Assembly: GCA_025996815.1 (NCBI GenBank)
Contig: BNTT01000022.1
Span: 1-33,050, forward strand
Direction of reading: 5' to 3'
Source: Bacteroidia bacterium
GTDB lineage: Bacteria > Bacteroidota > Bacteroidia > Bacteroidales > Azobacteroidaceae
Length of the DNA stretch: 33,050 bases
Shown here: one piece after another, positions 15,378 to 24,104 of the stretch
Layout of the letters: every line of letters begins with the position of its first letter
Numbering within the stretch: position 1 is the first letter of the stretch
Notes under the pieces: generated by a model
Told to the model about the DNA's origin: nothing
Database searches by the model: none
Seen by the model: only the letters and a program-made list of their open reading frames with translations
Program-made: the position numbers and the translations under genes

Positions 15378-16091
15378 TCATTTTTTAACAGCACTTCCGG
15401 CTTGAGCAATTTCTTCCTCCGTCAAATAGTTGCTGTTCTCCGTTTTGTTGAAGAGCAAGCGTCTATCTCCGTCTGTCAAATCAACTACCGCGTAGAATCC
15501 GATGTTGCAAACCAACATCTCGTCCAGAGCGTCCACCAAGTTTTTGTACGACGACAAATCGCTGGGCTTTATCATCACCGTTGGGGCGATTTTCAAATCT
15601 TTCATTGCCTTGTCCTGAATTTCGTTCGTCATCCTTCTAAAGACCGAATCGGGAAATTCATGGTTCTGCAATTGAATTTTCAAAGCCTGTATTTTTTCGT
15701 ACGTATCCTTATTTTTACTCAATAAGAGTTGCCTTATACTTGTCGGGCTTTCGCTTTCCGGACTCCAACTCGCTTCCTGCAAGAAGTCGGGATTGGTATA
15801 AGCCGCAACTTCCACCATACCGGTGTAGTAATAAAGTTTATCGTCGGCACCCAGGAGCAGTGTTACAGCCCCGGATTCGCGCACTCTATTCTGTTCCTCT
15901 TTTTTGACTTCCACGTCAGAAGGCATATTTATAGGCAATGTTTCCGGTTTCAAAAGCGAAGAACACAACATGAAGAACGTTATCAGCAACATATTCATAT
16001 CCACCATCGGGGTGAAATCGACACGCAACTGCTGTTTCTTCTGTTTATTTTTTCCGCCTCCACCTTCGTCTTTTACTTGTACTTCAGACAT
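15378..16091 (-). CDS. exbD: ExbD/TolR-family biopolymer transport protein (second copy)
   Basis: This 237-residue inner-membrane protein has a basic cytoplasmic tail (GGGGKNKQKKQQLRVDF) and one membrane helix at about 28-48. The helix includes TPMVDMNMLLITFFML, with the proton-carrying aspartate at D31. A periplasmic domain with the ExbD-type YKNLVDALDEMLVCN segment follows. It is longer than enterobacterial ExbD (about 140 residues) because of an inserted charged region around residues 60-150, as is common in Bacteroidota. It is one of two consecutive exbD genes between exbB and tonB and should form the ExbB-ExbD channel. Confidence 0.93.
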   Translation of the reverse strand: MSEVQVKDEGGGGKNKQKKQQLRVDFTPMVDMNMLLITFFMLCSSLLKPETLPINMPSDVEVKKEEQNRVRESGAVTLLLGADDKLYYYTGMVEVAAYTNPDFLQEASWSPESESPTSIRQLLLSKNKDTYEKIQALKIQLQNHEFPDSVFRRMTNEIQDKAMKDLKIAPTVMIKPSDLSSYKNLVDALDEMLVCNIGFYAVVDLTDGDRRLLFNKTENSNYLTEEEIAQAGSAVKK

Positions 16092-16147
16092 TTTTTTATG
16101 TTTTTAGTGTATTAAACCTCTGTACGGTCGTGGCGCATGCCCCAACC

Positions 16148-16810
16148 CTACTTCCCTTCTTCACTTGAGGCTGTTTTCAAATTCGTAATCAAGAGATAAC
16201 GATTTTTCTTCATCTTCCTCAAGTCATCCATTACCGTTTTCACTACCGGATATTCCGTCAATTTATCGGCTTTGATGGCGATTTGCAAGTCTTCGTTGAT
16301 ACTACTTGCGTGTGCCACCCAGCGTTTAAATTCGTTGTCCGAAGCAACCAAACCCTTGGCATCTCTCAATTCGGTGTCCGTAGCAGGTATCCCCACGCGC
16401 ATGCTCTCAAGATTTTTCATATACGCATCCTGTTGGTCGGATGGTAAATCCAAAAATCCCGCCATGCTCTGAATGGGCACGCCAAACGCTTGCAACGATT
16501 TGAAAGTGTTTATCTGTTTGTCGGTAAACGTGATTTTGTAATCTTCGCCCACTTTTTCTAATGCCTCGCGCTTAACATTGTCGTTGTCCAGACTCAGGAA
16601 AATTTTTCCTTTCGCGTCCACCAAAATTGTCAGCAGGTTTGTTTCCGGGATTTTGATTTCGGAAACCGATGCAGGTGTTTTCACATCAATCGGTTCTTTT
16701 TGAACAAACGTAGAGGTCAGCATGAAAAAGGTAAGCAAAAGCACGGTCACGTCACTCATCGCCGTCATGTCGATGAATGTGCTCTGTTTTTTTACTTTAG
16801 CTTTTGCCAT
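16148..16810 (-). CDS. exbD: ExbD/TolR-family biopolymer transport protein (first copy)
   Basis: This 220-residue protein has a short basic tail (MAKAKVKKQSTF) and a single membrane helix containing DMTAMSDVTVLLLTFFML, with the conserved aspartate at D20. A periplasmic domain ends in DLQIAIKADKLTEYPVVKTV. It differs considerably from the neighbouring exbD, so the two may be non-redundant partners of one ExbB. The gene starts 8 nt after exbB and ends 56 nt before the second exbD start. Membrane topology and the helix motif make the family certain. Confidence 0.93.
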   Translation of the reverse strand: MAKAKVKKQSTFIDMTAMSDVTVLLLTFFMLTSTFVQKEPIDVKTPASVSEIKIPETNLLTILVDAKGKIFLSLDNDNVKREALEKVGEDYKITFTDKQINTFKSLQAFGVPIQSMAGFLDLPSDQQDAYMKNLESMRVGIPATDTELRDAKGLVASDNEFKRWVAHASSINEDLQIAIKADKLTEYPVVKTVMDDLRKMKKNRYLLITNLKTASSEEGK

Positions 16811-16818
16811 AGAGCGAA

Positions 16819-17652
16819 TTATGATTTATGAGTTTCTGCATAAGTCTGCGTTATGGCAAATCCCATTTCGTCGATGGCGTAGGTCATGGTATCAATCTTA
16901 CCCGTGAAAAAGGAGTAAGTGATGATAGCCAAAGCACCCGTTGCGATACCCGAAGCGGTGTTAATCAAGGCTTCGGAAATACCGGTCGACAACGCCACGG
17001 CATCCGTTCCACCGGCATCACCCATCGCACCAAACGACCGAATCATCCCGAGCACCGTTCCCAACAGCCCAAACAGCGTGCCGAGCGTCGAAATCGTTGC
17101 GATAATCGGCAAGTTCTGCTGCAAAGATGGCAATTCCAGCGCGGTTGCTTCTTCGAGTTCGGCTTTCACCTCTTCGATTTTCGCCTCTTTGGTAATCGTT
17201 GCGGTTTCCATTTCCTTGTACTTTTTCAAGCCCGCATCCACGATAGCAGCCACAGAACCTTGCTGTTTAGCACACAATGCTTCAGCAGCAACGATGTTGT
17301 TTTTCTTCAACTCGGCTTTCACATTGGCAACGAAATTCGTTAGGTTGCCTTTCCCCTGAGCCTTGTTCAACGCAAAGAAGCGTTCAACAGACATGATAAT
17401 CACTGTTAACAACAGTGTCAAAATGGCAGGCACCATAAAACCGCCCTTGTACATCGTACCGAGCATGTTTAGCGGATGTGCTCCTGCCTTGTCAAAGTTT
17501 GCTTCACCAAACCCCTTGAAGTTGGTGTCTGCACCCAAAATCTGCGTGAAAAACAAAACCGCCAACGCAAAGGCACATACAATAATAATGCCTGCCGATA
17601 CACCGCGGGATTTTTTTCCCTCTCTCTTCACAACTTTTTCTTTTGTTTCCAT
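16819..17652 (-). CDS. exbB: ExbB/TolQ/MotA-family proton channel protein
   Basis: This 277-residue protein is the first gene of the exb-tonB operon. Membrane helices are visible at about 18-37 (VSAGIIIVCAFALAVLFFTQ), 69-92, 184-207 (LPIIATISTLGTLFGLLGTV) and 225-250. The signature GTLFGLLGTVLGMIRSF is present. The extra N-terminal helix is typical of Bacteroidota ExbB. It forms the pentameric stator-like channel that uses the proton gradient to drive TonB. A good promoter lies 73 nt upstream. The protein is distinct from the shorter ExbB-like protein at 5715. Confidence 0.95.
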   Translation of the reverse strand: METKEKVVKREGKKSRGVSAGIIIVCAFALAVLFFTQILGADTNFKGFGEANFDKAGAHPLNMLGTMYKGGFMVPAILTLLLTVIIMSVERFFALNKAQGKGNLTNFVANVKAELKKNNIVAAEALCAKQQGSVAAIVDAGLKKYKEMETATITKEAKIEEVKAELEEATALELPSLQQNLPIIATISTLGTLFGLLGTVLGMIRSFGAMGDAGGTDAVALSTGISEALINTASGIATGALAIITYSFFTGKIDTMTYAIDEMGFAITQTYAETHKS

Positions 17653-17724
17653 AAAAACGTGTTTTTAAATTAGATATTTTAAATTTTGCTCCATTGCCTT
17701 TAACCCTTAAAAGCAATCAGCGTG

Positions 17725-17756
17725 CAAATGTATGAAATAAAAAATGAATTGACAAA
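17725..17756 (-). promoter_or_regulatory. Promoter of the exbB-exbD-exbD-tonB operon
   Basis: On the minus strand TTTG (17753-17756), 20 nt, then TACATTTG (17725-17732) matches the Bacteroidota -33/-7 pattern. It would give a leader of about 70 nt before the exbB ATG at 17652. Confidence 0.65.
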
Positions 17757-17822
17757 GGTTTTTTGCGTTTTTTTGAATTTTTAACACAAAAAAGTGATAA
17801 AACCCCAAAAAAGCGACATTAT

Positions 17823-17853
17823 TTTGGTGTTTCAAATTTTTTTCGTACCTTTG
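17823..17853 (+). promoter_or_regulatory. Promoter of the large repeat protein gene
   Basis: TTTG (17823-17826), 19 nt, TACCTTTG (17846-17853) is a perfect Bacteroidota promoter. It lies inside the upstream extension of the reading frame, so it supports the ATG at 17889 as the real start. Confidence 0.68.
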
Positions 17854-17888
17854 CACCGAATTTTAAGTATCATATAAACAAGAAGACA

Positions 17889-20800
17889 ATGAAAGCAAAT
17901 GCAAAAGGATTAGTGATTGCACTGTTGGCACCGTTCGTGCTGAGTGAATGCAACGACAATAATGAGGAAGCAGTGATGCTGCAGACCGAAACGCCGCAGG
18001 TGTTTGAAAACACTGTGGTGAAGACTGCCGCCGTGCAGCAGAGCGTGGATTTTTTCCTATCCGCAGAATCTGTTGATGCCGAATGGAAAGTCTATTCGTC
18101 GGCAACCGGCGCAAACACGGCAGCAGGCATGACCGCAGAGTGCAGCAACGGCGCAGTGTTGGTGCTGATAAACACCATAGATGTTAGACCTTCGACTTAT
18201 TTTGTGTCCGCCACCGAACCGGGCAAAACCGAAAGTGCGCGAATCAAACTCACCGTGTTGGAGCAGGCACAGACCGCCACCCCAACGACAAGCATCGCCG
18301 CCGTTGCCAAATCCGGCGAAGAGCAGGCAAACGTGTCTTTCACCCTCGACAACGCCGCGGACTATTCCTCCGTCGCCCGATGGATAGTGCATTCCTTTGG
18401 CAAGGGAGAGGGGCTAATCTCCACCGTTAGGGCATCGCTCAACGGCGATGTCTTGACCCTGATGCACAATTCGGATGTGCCGGACGGACCGTATTACATT
18501 GCCGTCGTCGACGAGGGCAAGAGCGAAAGTGAGCGACTGACTCTGACCGTCGATAAATACGTTCCGGGACAGACGCCGGCTCCGATACCTGAAAACAACA
18601 CCGTTGTCAAGACCACCCCCACGCAGGAAAGTGCTGCTTTCACGATGCGAAATGCTTACATCGACCCCCAATGGAAGGTCTACACCTCGGCAACAGGTGG
18701 TCTATCCATCGTGGATGTGTCATACTTCGGCAACACCCTCACTCTGGCCTACAGTCCGGATATTCCGGAAGGGGCTTATTTCGTTACTGTCACCGACGGA
18801 GGATATGAAAGTGCGCGAATCAAACTCACGGTAAGCCCATATATAGCACTGCCGACCGCCACCCCCACGACAGACTTGCCGAGCATTGTAAAAACCGCCG
18901 TCACACAGCCAAGCGTGACCTTCACGCTGACCAACAGCATCCTCTATCCGTCCAATACCGCGTGGAAGGTCTATGCCATGAGCAGTGGCAACACGCCGGC
19001 GCTCAACATCATCGCTACGCTCGAAGGCACTGTCCTCACCCTGCGGCACCCCACGAATATCCCCGCAGGAAATTATTGGGTTTCAGCCACCGAAAACAAA
19101 ATGACGGAAAGTGGGCGGCTCGCCCTTCAGATTACCGATTTTGAGGTGGCAAAGACTGCCACGCCGACAGTAGCCACCTCCGGTGTCATCAAGACCGGCG
19201 GCATAGAGCCAAGGGTGACCTTCACGCTGACCAACAGCCCCGCCTATCCGTCATCGCCAACTACCAGGTGGAAGGTCTATTTCGCGGAAACAGGCAACGC
19301 GGAGGAAAACCGCGTTATCGCAACAAGCATGGGGTCTATCCTCACTCTGGAGCACGCCACGGATGTGCCGGAACAGATATATTACGTTTCCGCCACCGAG
19401 CCCGACAAGGAGGAAAGCGACCGGCTCGCTCTCACCGTGTCAAGAGAACGGACACTCATGCCGGTTATTGACACTGATGTCGTTGTCAAGACCACCCCGA
19501 CGCAGTCAAGCGTAGACTTTATCCTCCTCAACGACGACCCTGCCGAATATCCGGACTCTATTACCACTTGGGAACTATATGGCGAGGAAAACAGCACCCT
19601 GCCGCTCGTCAACGTAAGTGTGATATTCAACCGAACAGCAGGCAGCCAGACGCTCCTGACCCTGGAAAACACCACTACGAATAATATAACGGCAAGGAAC
19701 TATTGGCTGGCAGCCACCATATCCGGCAAAGTAGAAAGTGAGCGTGTGCGCCTCACGGTTATTGAATATGACCCGGGCGTGACACCCACCCCCATGGCAA
19801 CTACAACCACCCTTACCAAGACTTCCGCCCCGCAGTCGAGCATCAGTTTTCCCTTAGACAATGCCTCCGCATACTCGGTGGGGACATATACATGGAAAGT
19901 CTATCCTTCGCAGGAAAGCATCATGGAGGTGTCCTACATCAGCGCGAGTCTTTTCCTCGGGTCGTTGAGGCTGACGCACGTGGGCAGCGGTATGGAGATT
20001 GCCACTGGGAGTTTCTGGGTTTCTGTCACCGATGACGGACTTGACAAACCGGAAAGTGGGCGGCTCAAACTCACGATTAACCCGTATGTGCAGAGCGTGA
20101 CACCGACCCCGACTGCCGACGTGGCTTCCGTTGCCAAGACCACCGCCTCACAGTCAAGTGTAGACTTTGTCGTGAGCAATGGACACCTGTTCGGGGGAGG
20201 GGGTACAACAGCGTGGAACGTTTATTCCACGGCAACAGAAACCGGGGTGCCTCCCGTAACCCTGTCTTTCAACGCCACAAACCAAACTTTGACCCTGTTT
20301 CATTCCTCAAATATTCCTCTCGGGAACTATTGGATTACAGCCACCGATGTGGGCAAGAAAGAAAGCGGGCGGCTGAGGCTCACGATTACTGCGTATGTGC
20401 AGGGCGTGACACCGACCCCGACTGCCGACGTGGTTGAGGTTGCCAAGACTTCTCTCACACCACAGGCAAGCGCGGCTTTTACCCTGACCAACGCCATTAA
20501 TTATTCGGGTGCGACTATATGGAAAGTTTATACCTCGGCGGCAGGACCCGGATTGGACGGCGACGTAACCGCCTACATCAGCAATACATTTCTGCTGCTG
20601 CAATCCAATGCGGGCGATGTGGCGCCAAATGACTACTATGTTTCTGCCACTAACGCTCCCGCCGATACCGAAAGCGGGCGGCTGAGGCTCACGGTTACGG
20701 CGTATGTGCCGAGCGTAACTCTGCCGGGCGTAACCACGGCTCCTAATTTTTCCGTACTCTGTAACAAGCCCGACCTGACAGTGCCGAGCGTGAGCATTCC

Positions 20801-23321
20801 GCTGCTCAACGCCGCTACTTATTCGAGTTCGACTGTATGGAAAGTTTATTCCGAGGCGACAGCATCGACGGAATCGGAATTGTACCCCGACTTAACCGCC
20901 ACCCTCGTGGGTACATCGCTGAAGCTGACATCTTCCACGGGTGATGTGACGGCGAGGAACTACTGGATTACAGCCACCAACCCTCCTGAAGCCGAGAGCG
21001 AGCGGCGACTACTTGGGGTGATAGCACCACCATGGACACAAACACCGACGGCACAATCTACCAGCTTTGCCAGACCGCCCCACGCTACGCCAAGCATATC
21101 ACTGAACCTGACCAATAATCCCCCCTACACGAGCGGTTGTGTATGGAGAATATATACCACAGCATTGGGCGGCACGCCGATTACAAACATGACCCGGACC
21201 CTCAACGTTGCAACTCAGGAACTGCGGCTGACATCCGCCACGGGCGATTTGGCAGCGGGAGACTACTATCTTTCTGCCCAAGAACCCAACCAAACCGAAA
21301 GTACGCGACTGCACATCAGGGTGCTGCAGGTGGTCGTTCCTTTAACAGGCTTGGTAACCATCAGCGGCACCACGCAAATCAGAGACGTCCTCTCTGCAAA
21401 TATAAGCCTCCTTGATGGAATCGGAGCCGTCCGCTACCAGTGGCTACGCAATGGCGTGAATATTATCGGAGCAAACAGTCAAACCTATACCTTAGTGACT
21501 GACGATGTCGGTAGCAGAATCACCGTGGTAGTAACCCGCGCCGGATATACCGGAAGCGTAACCGGCGGTCCATCGGCGGTAGTTGTTCTCCCCACTTTGA
21601 CAGGCGCGGTAGCCATCACCGGAGACCCGGAGGTCAGTCAAACCCTCACCGCAAATATAATAAGCCTTAATAATGGTGGAAGCGGCACCATCTCCTACCA
21701 ATGGAGACGGCAGGGCAATAATATTGGCGGGAGAACCGCATCAACCTATACCTTAGTGGCTGCCGACACAAATTACACCATCACCGTGGCTGTGAGATGC
21801 ACCGGATATGTCGGAGAAGTAATCGGCGGTCCAACGGCGGTGGTTGTCCCCACCCCCGCTTTAACAGGCACGGTAACCATCGACGGCGACCCGGAAGTCA
21901 GAGAAATCCTCACCGCAAATACAAGCCTCCTTAATGGAAGTGGAAGCAGAGCCCTCTCCTACCAGTGGCAACGGAATAACGTGAATATTACCGGAGCAAC
22001 CGGTCAAATCTATACCTTAGCGGATGCCGATGCAGGTGCAACCATCACCGTGGAAGTGAAGCGCGCCGGATATACCGGAAGCGTAATCAGCGTACCAACG
22101 GCGGCAATTACCTTCCCCGCTTTAAAAGGCACGGTAACCATTGACGGTGCCGCGGAAGTCGGAGCCATACTCACTGCCAATACAGATTTCCTCAATGGAA
22201 GCGGCACCCTCTCCTACCAGTGGAAATGGAATACCGGCACCATTATTGACGGGGCAACCGGAGCAACCTATATCCCGGTGGTTGCCGATACAGCACAGCA
22301 GCTATCCGTAGAAGTGAGCCGCGTCGGATATAGCGGAAGCGTAACCAGCAGTCCAACCGGCAACATTGTTCTGCCCGACCCCAATTATGAAATAGCCTCC
22401 CCGACAAGTCAGGACCTCACTATAAAATTCGGACTCCGCAAATCGGAATCCACCCCCCTGACCAATACAACAATAAGCAATACCTTTGCCCACCTGCACC
22501 AGTTGATTTCCAACCCGAAGGAGGGTGACGACTTTACTCGGATAATCCAACTTGGCGACTATATCGACCTGCTTTCATTGACCATCGCGGGGGTAAAGAT
22601 AAACGACGCGATGATAAGCGGGCATGACCGTATCCTGCGCCTGCGCGTGGTGGGCATCAATTCATTTAAGCGTGATAGCACCGGCGCGGTCGGCACTGTT
22701 AATCCTAATAACCTCAATGCCCCCGACCATCTGGTGTTCCATTTCCAGAATATTCCGGTTGAGAATACCATGTATAATGATAGCACAGGATATGGTGAAA
22801 TCGGTCACCTCAGAGGCGGCTATCTGGGAAGCGAAATGAGGGCTTTCATTATGAACGCCTTCCTGCCGGGCTTAAAAATCGCTACGGGCTTGAACGATGC
22901 GATGCTCTGGGGACCCACGCGCAAGTTGCCAAATGGAGGAAAACCTTCCATTTCTACTGTTCGGTATCCGTGGACCGCAACGGGCACAGACGATGTTAAG
23001 GATGTGCTCTGGCTCCCCACCGAATGGGAGATGTATGGGGGCGAATTTTTCTATGCCGCACCGATGGTTGCGGTCAGATATTCCTCGTCACAGGAGTTTG
23101 AACGCGACCCCGGTCAGTCGCGGCTGGAGTACTACTACGGAAGTAATGCGAGGCGCATAAAATACGACCGCAGCAACACTGCCAAAACATATTTCTTGGC
23201 CTCACCCGATTTTAGTGCTACGTGGGATGCCACTGTCTGTGGTGTCCAGCCAACCGGTATTCCCGCGCGTTGTCGCGTGTTTTATAAATATCACTGCGTC
23301 CCCGCTTTCTGTGTTAAATAG
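17889..23321 (+). CDS. Very large repeat-rich surface protein with Ig-like repeats and a DUF6273-like C-terminal domain
   Basis: The 1810-residue product has a lipoprotein-like signal (MKANAKGLVIALLAPFVLSE then C21, followed by acidic NDNNEE). About eleven diverged repeats of 90-100 residues follow (about 34-1150). Each contains a block like VVKTTPTQSSVDF..LxN, W-K-VY, LTLxHxxxIPxGxYWVSATE and a closing ESxRLxLTV. Next are four Ig-like repeats of about 86 residues (about 1151-1497) of the form LTGTVTIDGDPEV...LTANTS...SYQW...TYTLVAAD...ITVEVKRAGYTGSV. The last 313 residues resemble DUF6273/FGE-type domains (RILRLRVVGI, MRAFIMNAFLPG, VLWLPTEWEMYG, final VPAFCVK). It is probably cell-surface, perhaps adhesive; this is inference. 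No type IX secretion signal was recognised. Confidence 0.88.
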   Translation: MKANAKGLVIALLAPFVLSECNDNNEEAVMLQTETPQVFENTVVKTAAVQQSVDFFLSAESVDAEWKVYSSATGANTAAGMTAECSNGAVLVLINTIDVRPSTYFVSATEPGKTESARIKLTVLEQAQTATPTTSIAAVAKSGEEQANVSFTLDNAADYSSVARWIVHSFGKGEGLISTVRASLNGDVLTLMHNSDVPDGPYYIAVVDEGKSESERLTLTVDKYVPGQTPAPIPENNTVVKTTPTQESAAFTMRNAYIDPQWKVYTSATGGLSIVDVSYFGNTLTLAYSPDIPEGAYFVTVTDGGYESARIKLTVSPYIALPTATPTTDLPSIVKTAVTQPSVTFTLTNSILYPSNTAWKVYAMSSGNTPALNIIATLEGTVLTLRHPTNIPAGNYWVSATENKMTESGRLALQITDFEVAKTATPTVATSGVIKTGGIEPRVTFTLTNSPAYPSSPTTRWKVYFAETGNAEENRVIATSMGSILTLEHATDVPEQIYYVSATEPDKEESDRLALTVSRERTLMPVIDTDVVVKTTPTQSSVDFILLNDDPAEYPDSITTWELYGEENSTLPLVNVSVIFNRTAGSQTLLTLENTTTNNITARNYWLAATISGKVESERVRLTVIEYDPGVTPTPMATTTTLTKTSAPQSSISFPLDNASAYSVGTYTWKVYPSQESIMEVSYISASLFLGSLRLTHVGSGMEIATGSFWVSVTDDGLDKPESGRLKLTINPYVQSVTPTPTADVASVAKTTASQSSVDFVVSNGHLFGGGGTTAWNVYSTATETGVPPVTLSFNATNQTLTLFHSSNIPLGNYWITATDVGKKESGRLRLTITAYVQGVTPTPTADVVEVAKTSLTPQASAAFTLTNAINYSGATIWKVYTSAAGPGLDGDVTAYISNTFLLLQSNAGDVAPNDYYVSATNAPADTESGRLRLTVTAYVPSVTLPGVTTAPNFSVLCNKPDLTVPSVSIPLLNAATYSSSTVWKVYSEATASTESELYPDLTATLVGTSLKLTSSTGDVTARNYWITATNPPEAESERRLLGVIAPPWTQTPTAQSTSFARPPHATPSISLNLTNNPPYTSGCVWRIYTTALGGTPITNMTRTLNVATQELRLTSATGDLAAGDYYLSAQEPNQTESTRLHIRVLQVVVPLTGLVTISGTTQIRDVLSANISLLDGIGAVRYQWLRNGVNIIGANSQTYTLVTDDVGSRITVVVTRAGYTGSVTGGPSAVVVLPTLTGAVAITGDPEVSQTLTANIISLNNGGSGTISYQWRRQGNNIGGRTASTYTLVAADTNYTITVAVRCTGYVGEVIGGPTAVVVPTPALTGTVTIDGDPEVREILTANTSLLNGSGSRALSYQWQRNNVNITGATGQIYTLADADAGATITVEVKRAGYTGSVISVPTAAITFPALKGTVTIDGAAEVGAILTANTDFLNGSGTLSYQWKWNTGTIIDGATGATYIPVVADTAQQLSVEVSRVGYSGSVTSSPTGNIVLPDPNYEIASPTSQDLTIKFGLRKSESTPLTNTTISNTFAHLHQLISNPKEGDDFTRIIQLGDYIDLLSLTIAGVKINDAMISGHDRILRLRVVGINSFKRDSTGAVGTVNPNNLNAPDHLVFHFQNIPVENTMYNDSTGYGEIGHLRGGYLGSEMRAFIMNAFLPGLKIATGLNDAMLWGPTRKLPNGGKPSISTVRYPWTATGTDDVKDVLWLPTEWEMYGGEFFYAAPMVAVRYSSSQEFERDPGQSRLEYYYGSNARRIKYDRSNTAKTYFLASPDFSATWDATVCGVQPTGIPARCRVFYKYHCVPAFCVK
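17988..22380 (+). repeat. Two families of coding tandem repeats
   Basis: The region encodes about eleven repeats of type A (roughly 270-330 bp each, 17988-21335) and four of type B (roughly 260 bp each, 21340-22380). DNA identity is highest in short blocks, for example GTGACACCGACCCCGACTGC at about 20098 and again near 20408. These blocks could support unequal recombination and length change. The repeats are diverged enough to look old overall. Confidence 0.85.
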
Positions 23322-23325
23322 GGCG

Positions 23326-23355
23326 TAAGTGAAGCATAAATAAGTGGAGCATAAA
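23326..23355 (+). repeat. Tandem 15-bp repeat just upstream of queF
   Basis: TAAGTGAAGCATAAA is followed immediately by TAAGTGGAGCATAAA (one mismatch), ending 4 nt before the queF ATG. It could be a small duplication affecting the translation-initiation region. Confidence 0.7.
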
Positions 23356-23359
23356 TAGG

Positions 23360-23794
23360 ATGAAAGCATTAGGAAACAAGACGGCTTACGCGCAAGATTA
23401 CGCCCCGGAGGTGCTGGAAACATTCGACAACAAGCACCCCGACCGCGACTATTGGGTGCAGTTACACTGTCCGGAGTTCACGAGCCTGTGCCCCATCACG
23501 GGGCAACCCGACTTTGCGACCATCCGCATCGACTACATCCCCGCCGTCCGAATGGTAGAAAGCAAGAGTCTGAAACTCTATCTGTTCAGTTTTCGCAACC
23601 ACGGCGCGTTCCACGAAGATTGCATAAACATCATCCTCAACGATTTGGTAGCACTGATGCAACCCAAATACATCGAAGTAACCGGCATCTTCACCCCGCG
23701 CGGCGGCATAAGCATCTATCCCTATTGCAATTACGGGCAGGCAGGCACCGAGTTTGAAGCCTTGGCGCGAAGGCGGCTTTTTGGGCATAAATAA
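23360..23794 (+). CDS. queF: NADPH-dependent 7-cyano-7-deazaguanine reductase QueF
   Basis: This 144-residue enzyme of queuosine biosynthesis reduces preQ0 to preQ1 in the cytoplasm. It is the short, unimodular (Bacillus-type) form. The active-site cysteine is in [19 protein letters not shown], and the QueF motif is in [18 protein letters not shown], followed by [13 protein letters not shown] and [16 protein letters not shown]. Length and motifs are normal. It starts 38 nt after the large repeat protein gene. No separate promoter or preQ1 riboswitch was seen upstream, so it may be read from the same transcript. Confidence 0.96.
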   Translation: MKALGNKTAYAQDYAPEVLETFDNKHPDRDYWVQLHCPEFTSLCPITGQPDFATIRIDYIPAVRMVESKSLKLYLFSFRNHGAFHEDCINIILNDLVALMQPKYIEVTGIFTPRGGISIYPYCNYGQAGTEFEALARRRLFGHK

Positions 23795-23820
23795 AAAAAA
23801 CGAAAAAAATTGCAAAAACA

Positions 23821-23851
23821 TTTGGAAATAAAAAAAAATGTTGTACCTTTG
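23821..23851 (+). promoter_or_regulatory. Promoter in the queF-efflux gap
   Basis: TTTG (23821-23824), 19 nt, TACCTTTG (23844-23851) is a perfect Bacteroidota promoter. It points into a region with only a short ORF (ATG at 23878), a C13 tract and hairpins, so the intended gene is unclear. Confidence 0.6.
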
Positions 23852-23877
23852 CGGCGATTTAATAAGAATTTAAAATT

Positions 23878-24075
23878 ATGAAAATAGACATCTATCGTTC
23901 CTCAATTGCACCTCTTGAATTTTTAGGGGAGCCGGTAGATTCGTACCCCCCCCCCCCCAACTTGCTGATAATCAGCAAGTTACGCACGCGCATACACCCT
24001 GTATGTGCCACACATCTAAACCACAAAGGTAACAGAGATGCAAACGTTATTTATTCTGTTCGTACTTTTTTTTGA
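23878..24075 (+). CDS. Short ORF behind a strong promoter, possibly a gene remnant
   Basis: The 65-codon ORF begins MKIDIYRSSIAPLEFLGEPV, 27 nt after a perfect -7 box. That is the spacing expected for a real gene. After about 22 plausible residues it runs into a tract of 13 Cs and a palindrome, and the rest reads like non-coding sequence. I do not recognise the protein. Either the 5' end of a lost gene remains, or the C tract switches the frame on and off. Between 23795 and 24102 there is otherwise only the promoter, the C tract, the palindrome and the terminator-like repeat. Translation is uncertain. Confidence 0.3.
   Translation: MKIDIYRSSIAPLEFLGEPVDSYPPPPNLLIISKLRTRIHPVCATHLNHKGNRDANVIYSVRTFF
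23946..23981. repeat. C13 homopolymer abutting a perfect 23-bp palindrome
   Basis: Thirteen consecutive Cs (23946-23958) are followed directly by AACTTGCTGAT-A-ATCAGCAAGTT (23959-23981), a perfect 11+1+11 inverted repeat. Homopolymers of this length are prone to slippage; the palindrome could form a hairpin or mark the end of an inserted repeat. Confidence 0.85.
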
Positions 24076-24104
24076 GGCATCTTGTGTTTCTTTGTGGTTT
24101 TTTT
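24018..24104 (+). terminator. Terminator-like inverted repeat between queF and the efflux adaptor gene
   Basis: AAACCACAAAG (24018-24028) pairs with CTTTGTGGTTT (24090-24100), and GATGC (24037-24041) with GCATC (24077-24081). The right arm runs into seven Ts (24098-24104), as in an intrinsic terminator on the plus strand. The loop is long, so activity is uncertain. It may instead be a dispersed repeat. Confidence 0.4.

Noticed and set aside
17988..22380. CRISPR-like or satellite repeats
   Set aside because: The periodic sequence is coding, in one long open frame, with diverged protein-level repeats rather than identical short repeats and unique spacers.
23300..23360. A preQ1 riboswitch upstream of queF
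   Set aside because: Only 38 nt separate the genes, and no hairpin followed by an A-rich tail and pairing segment was found.
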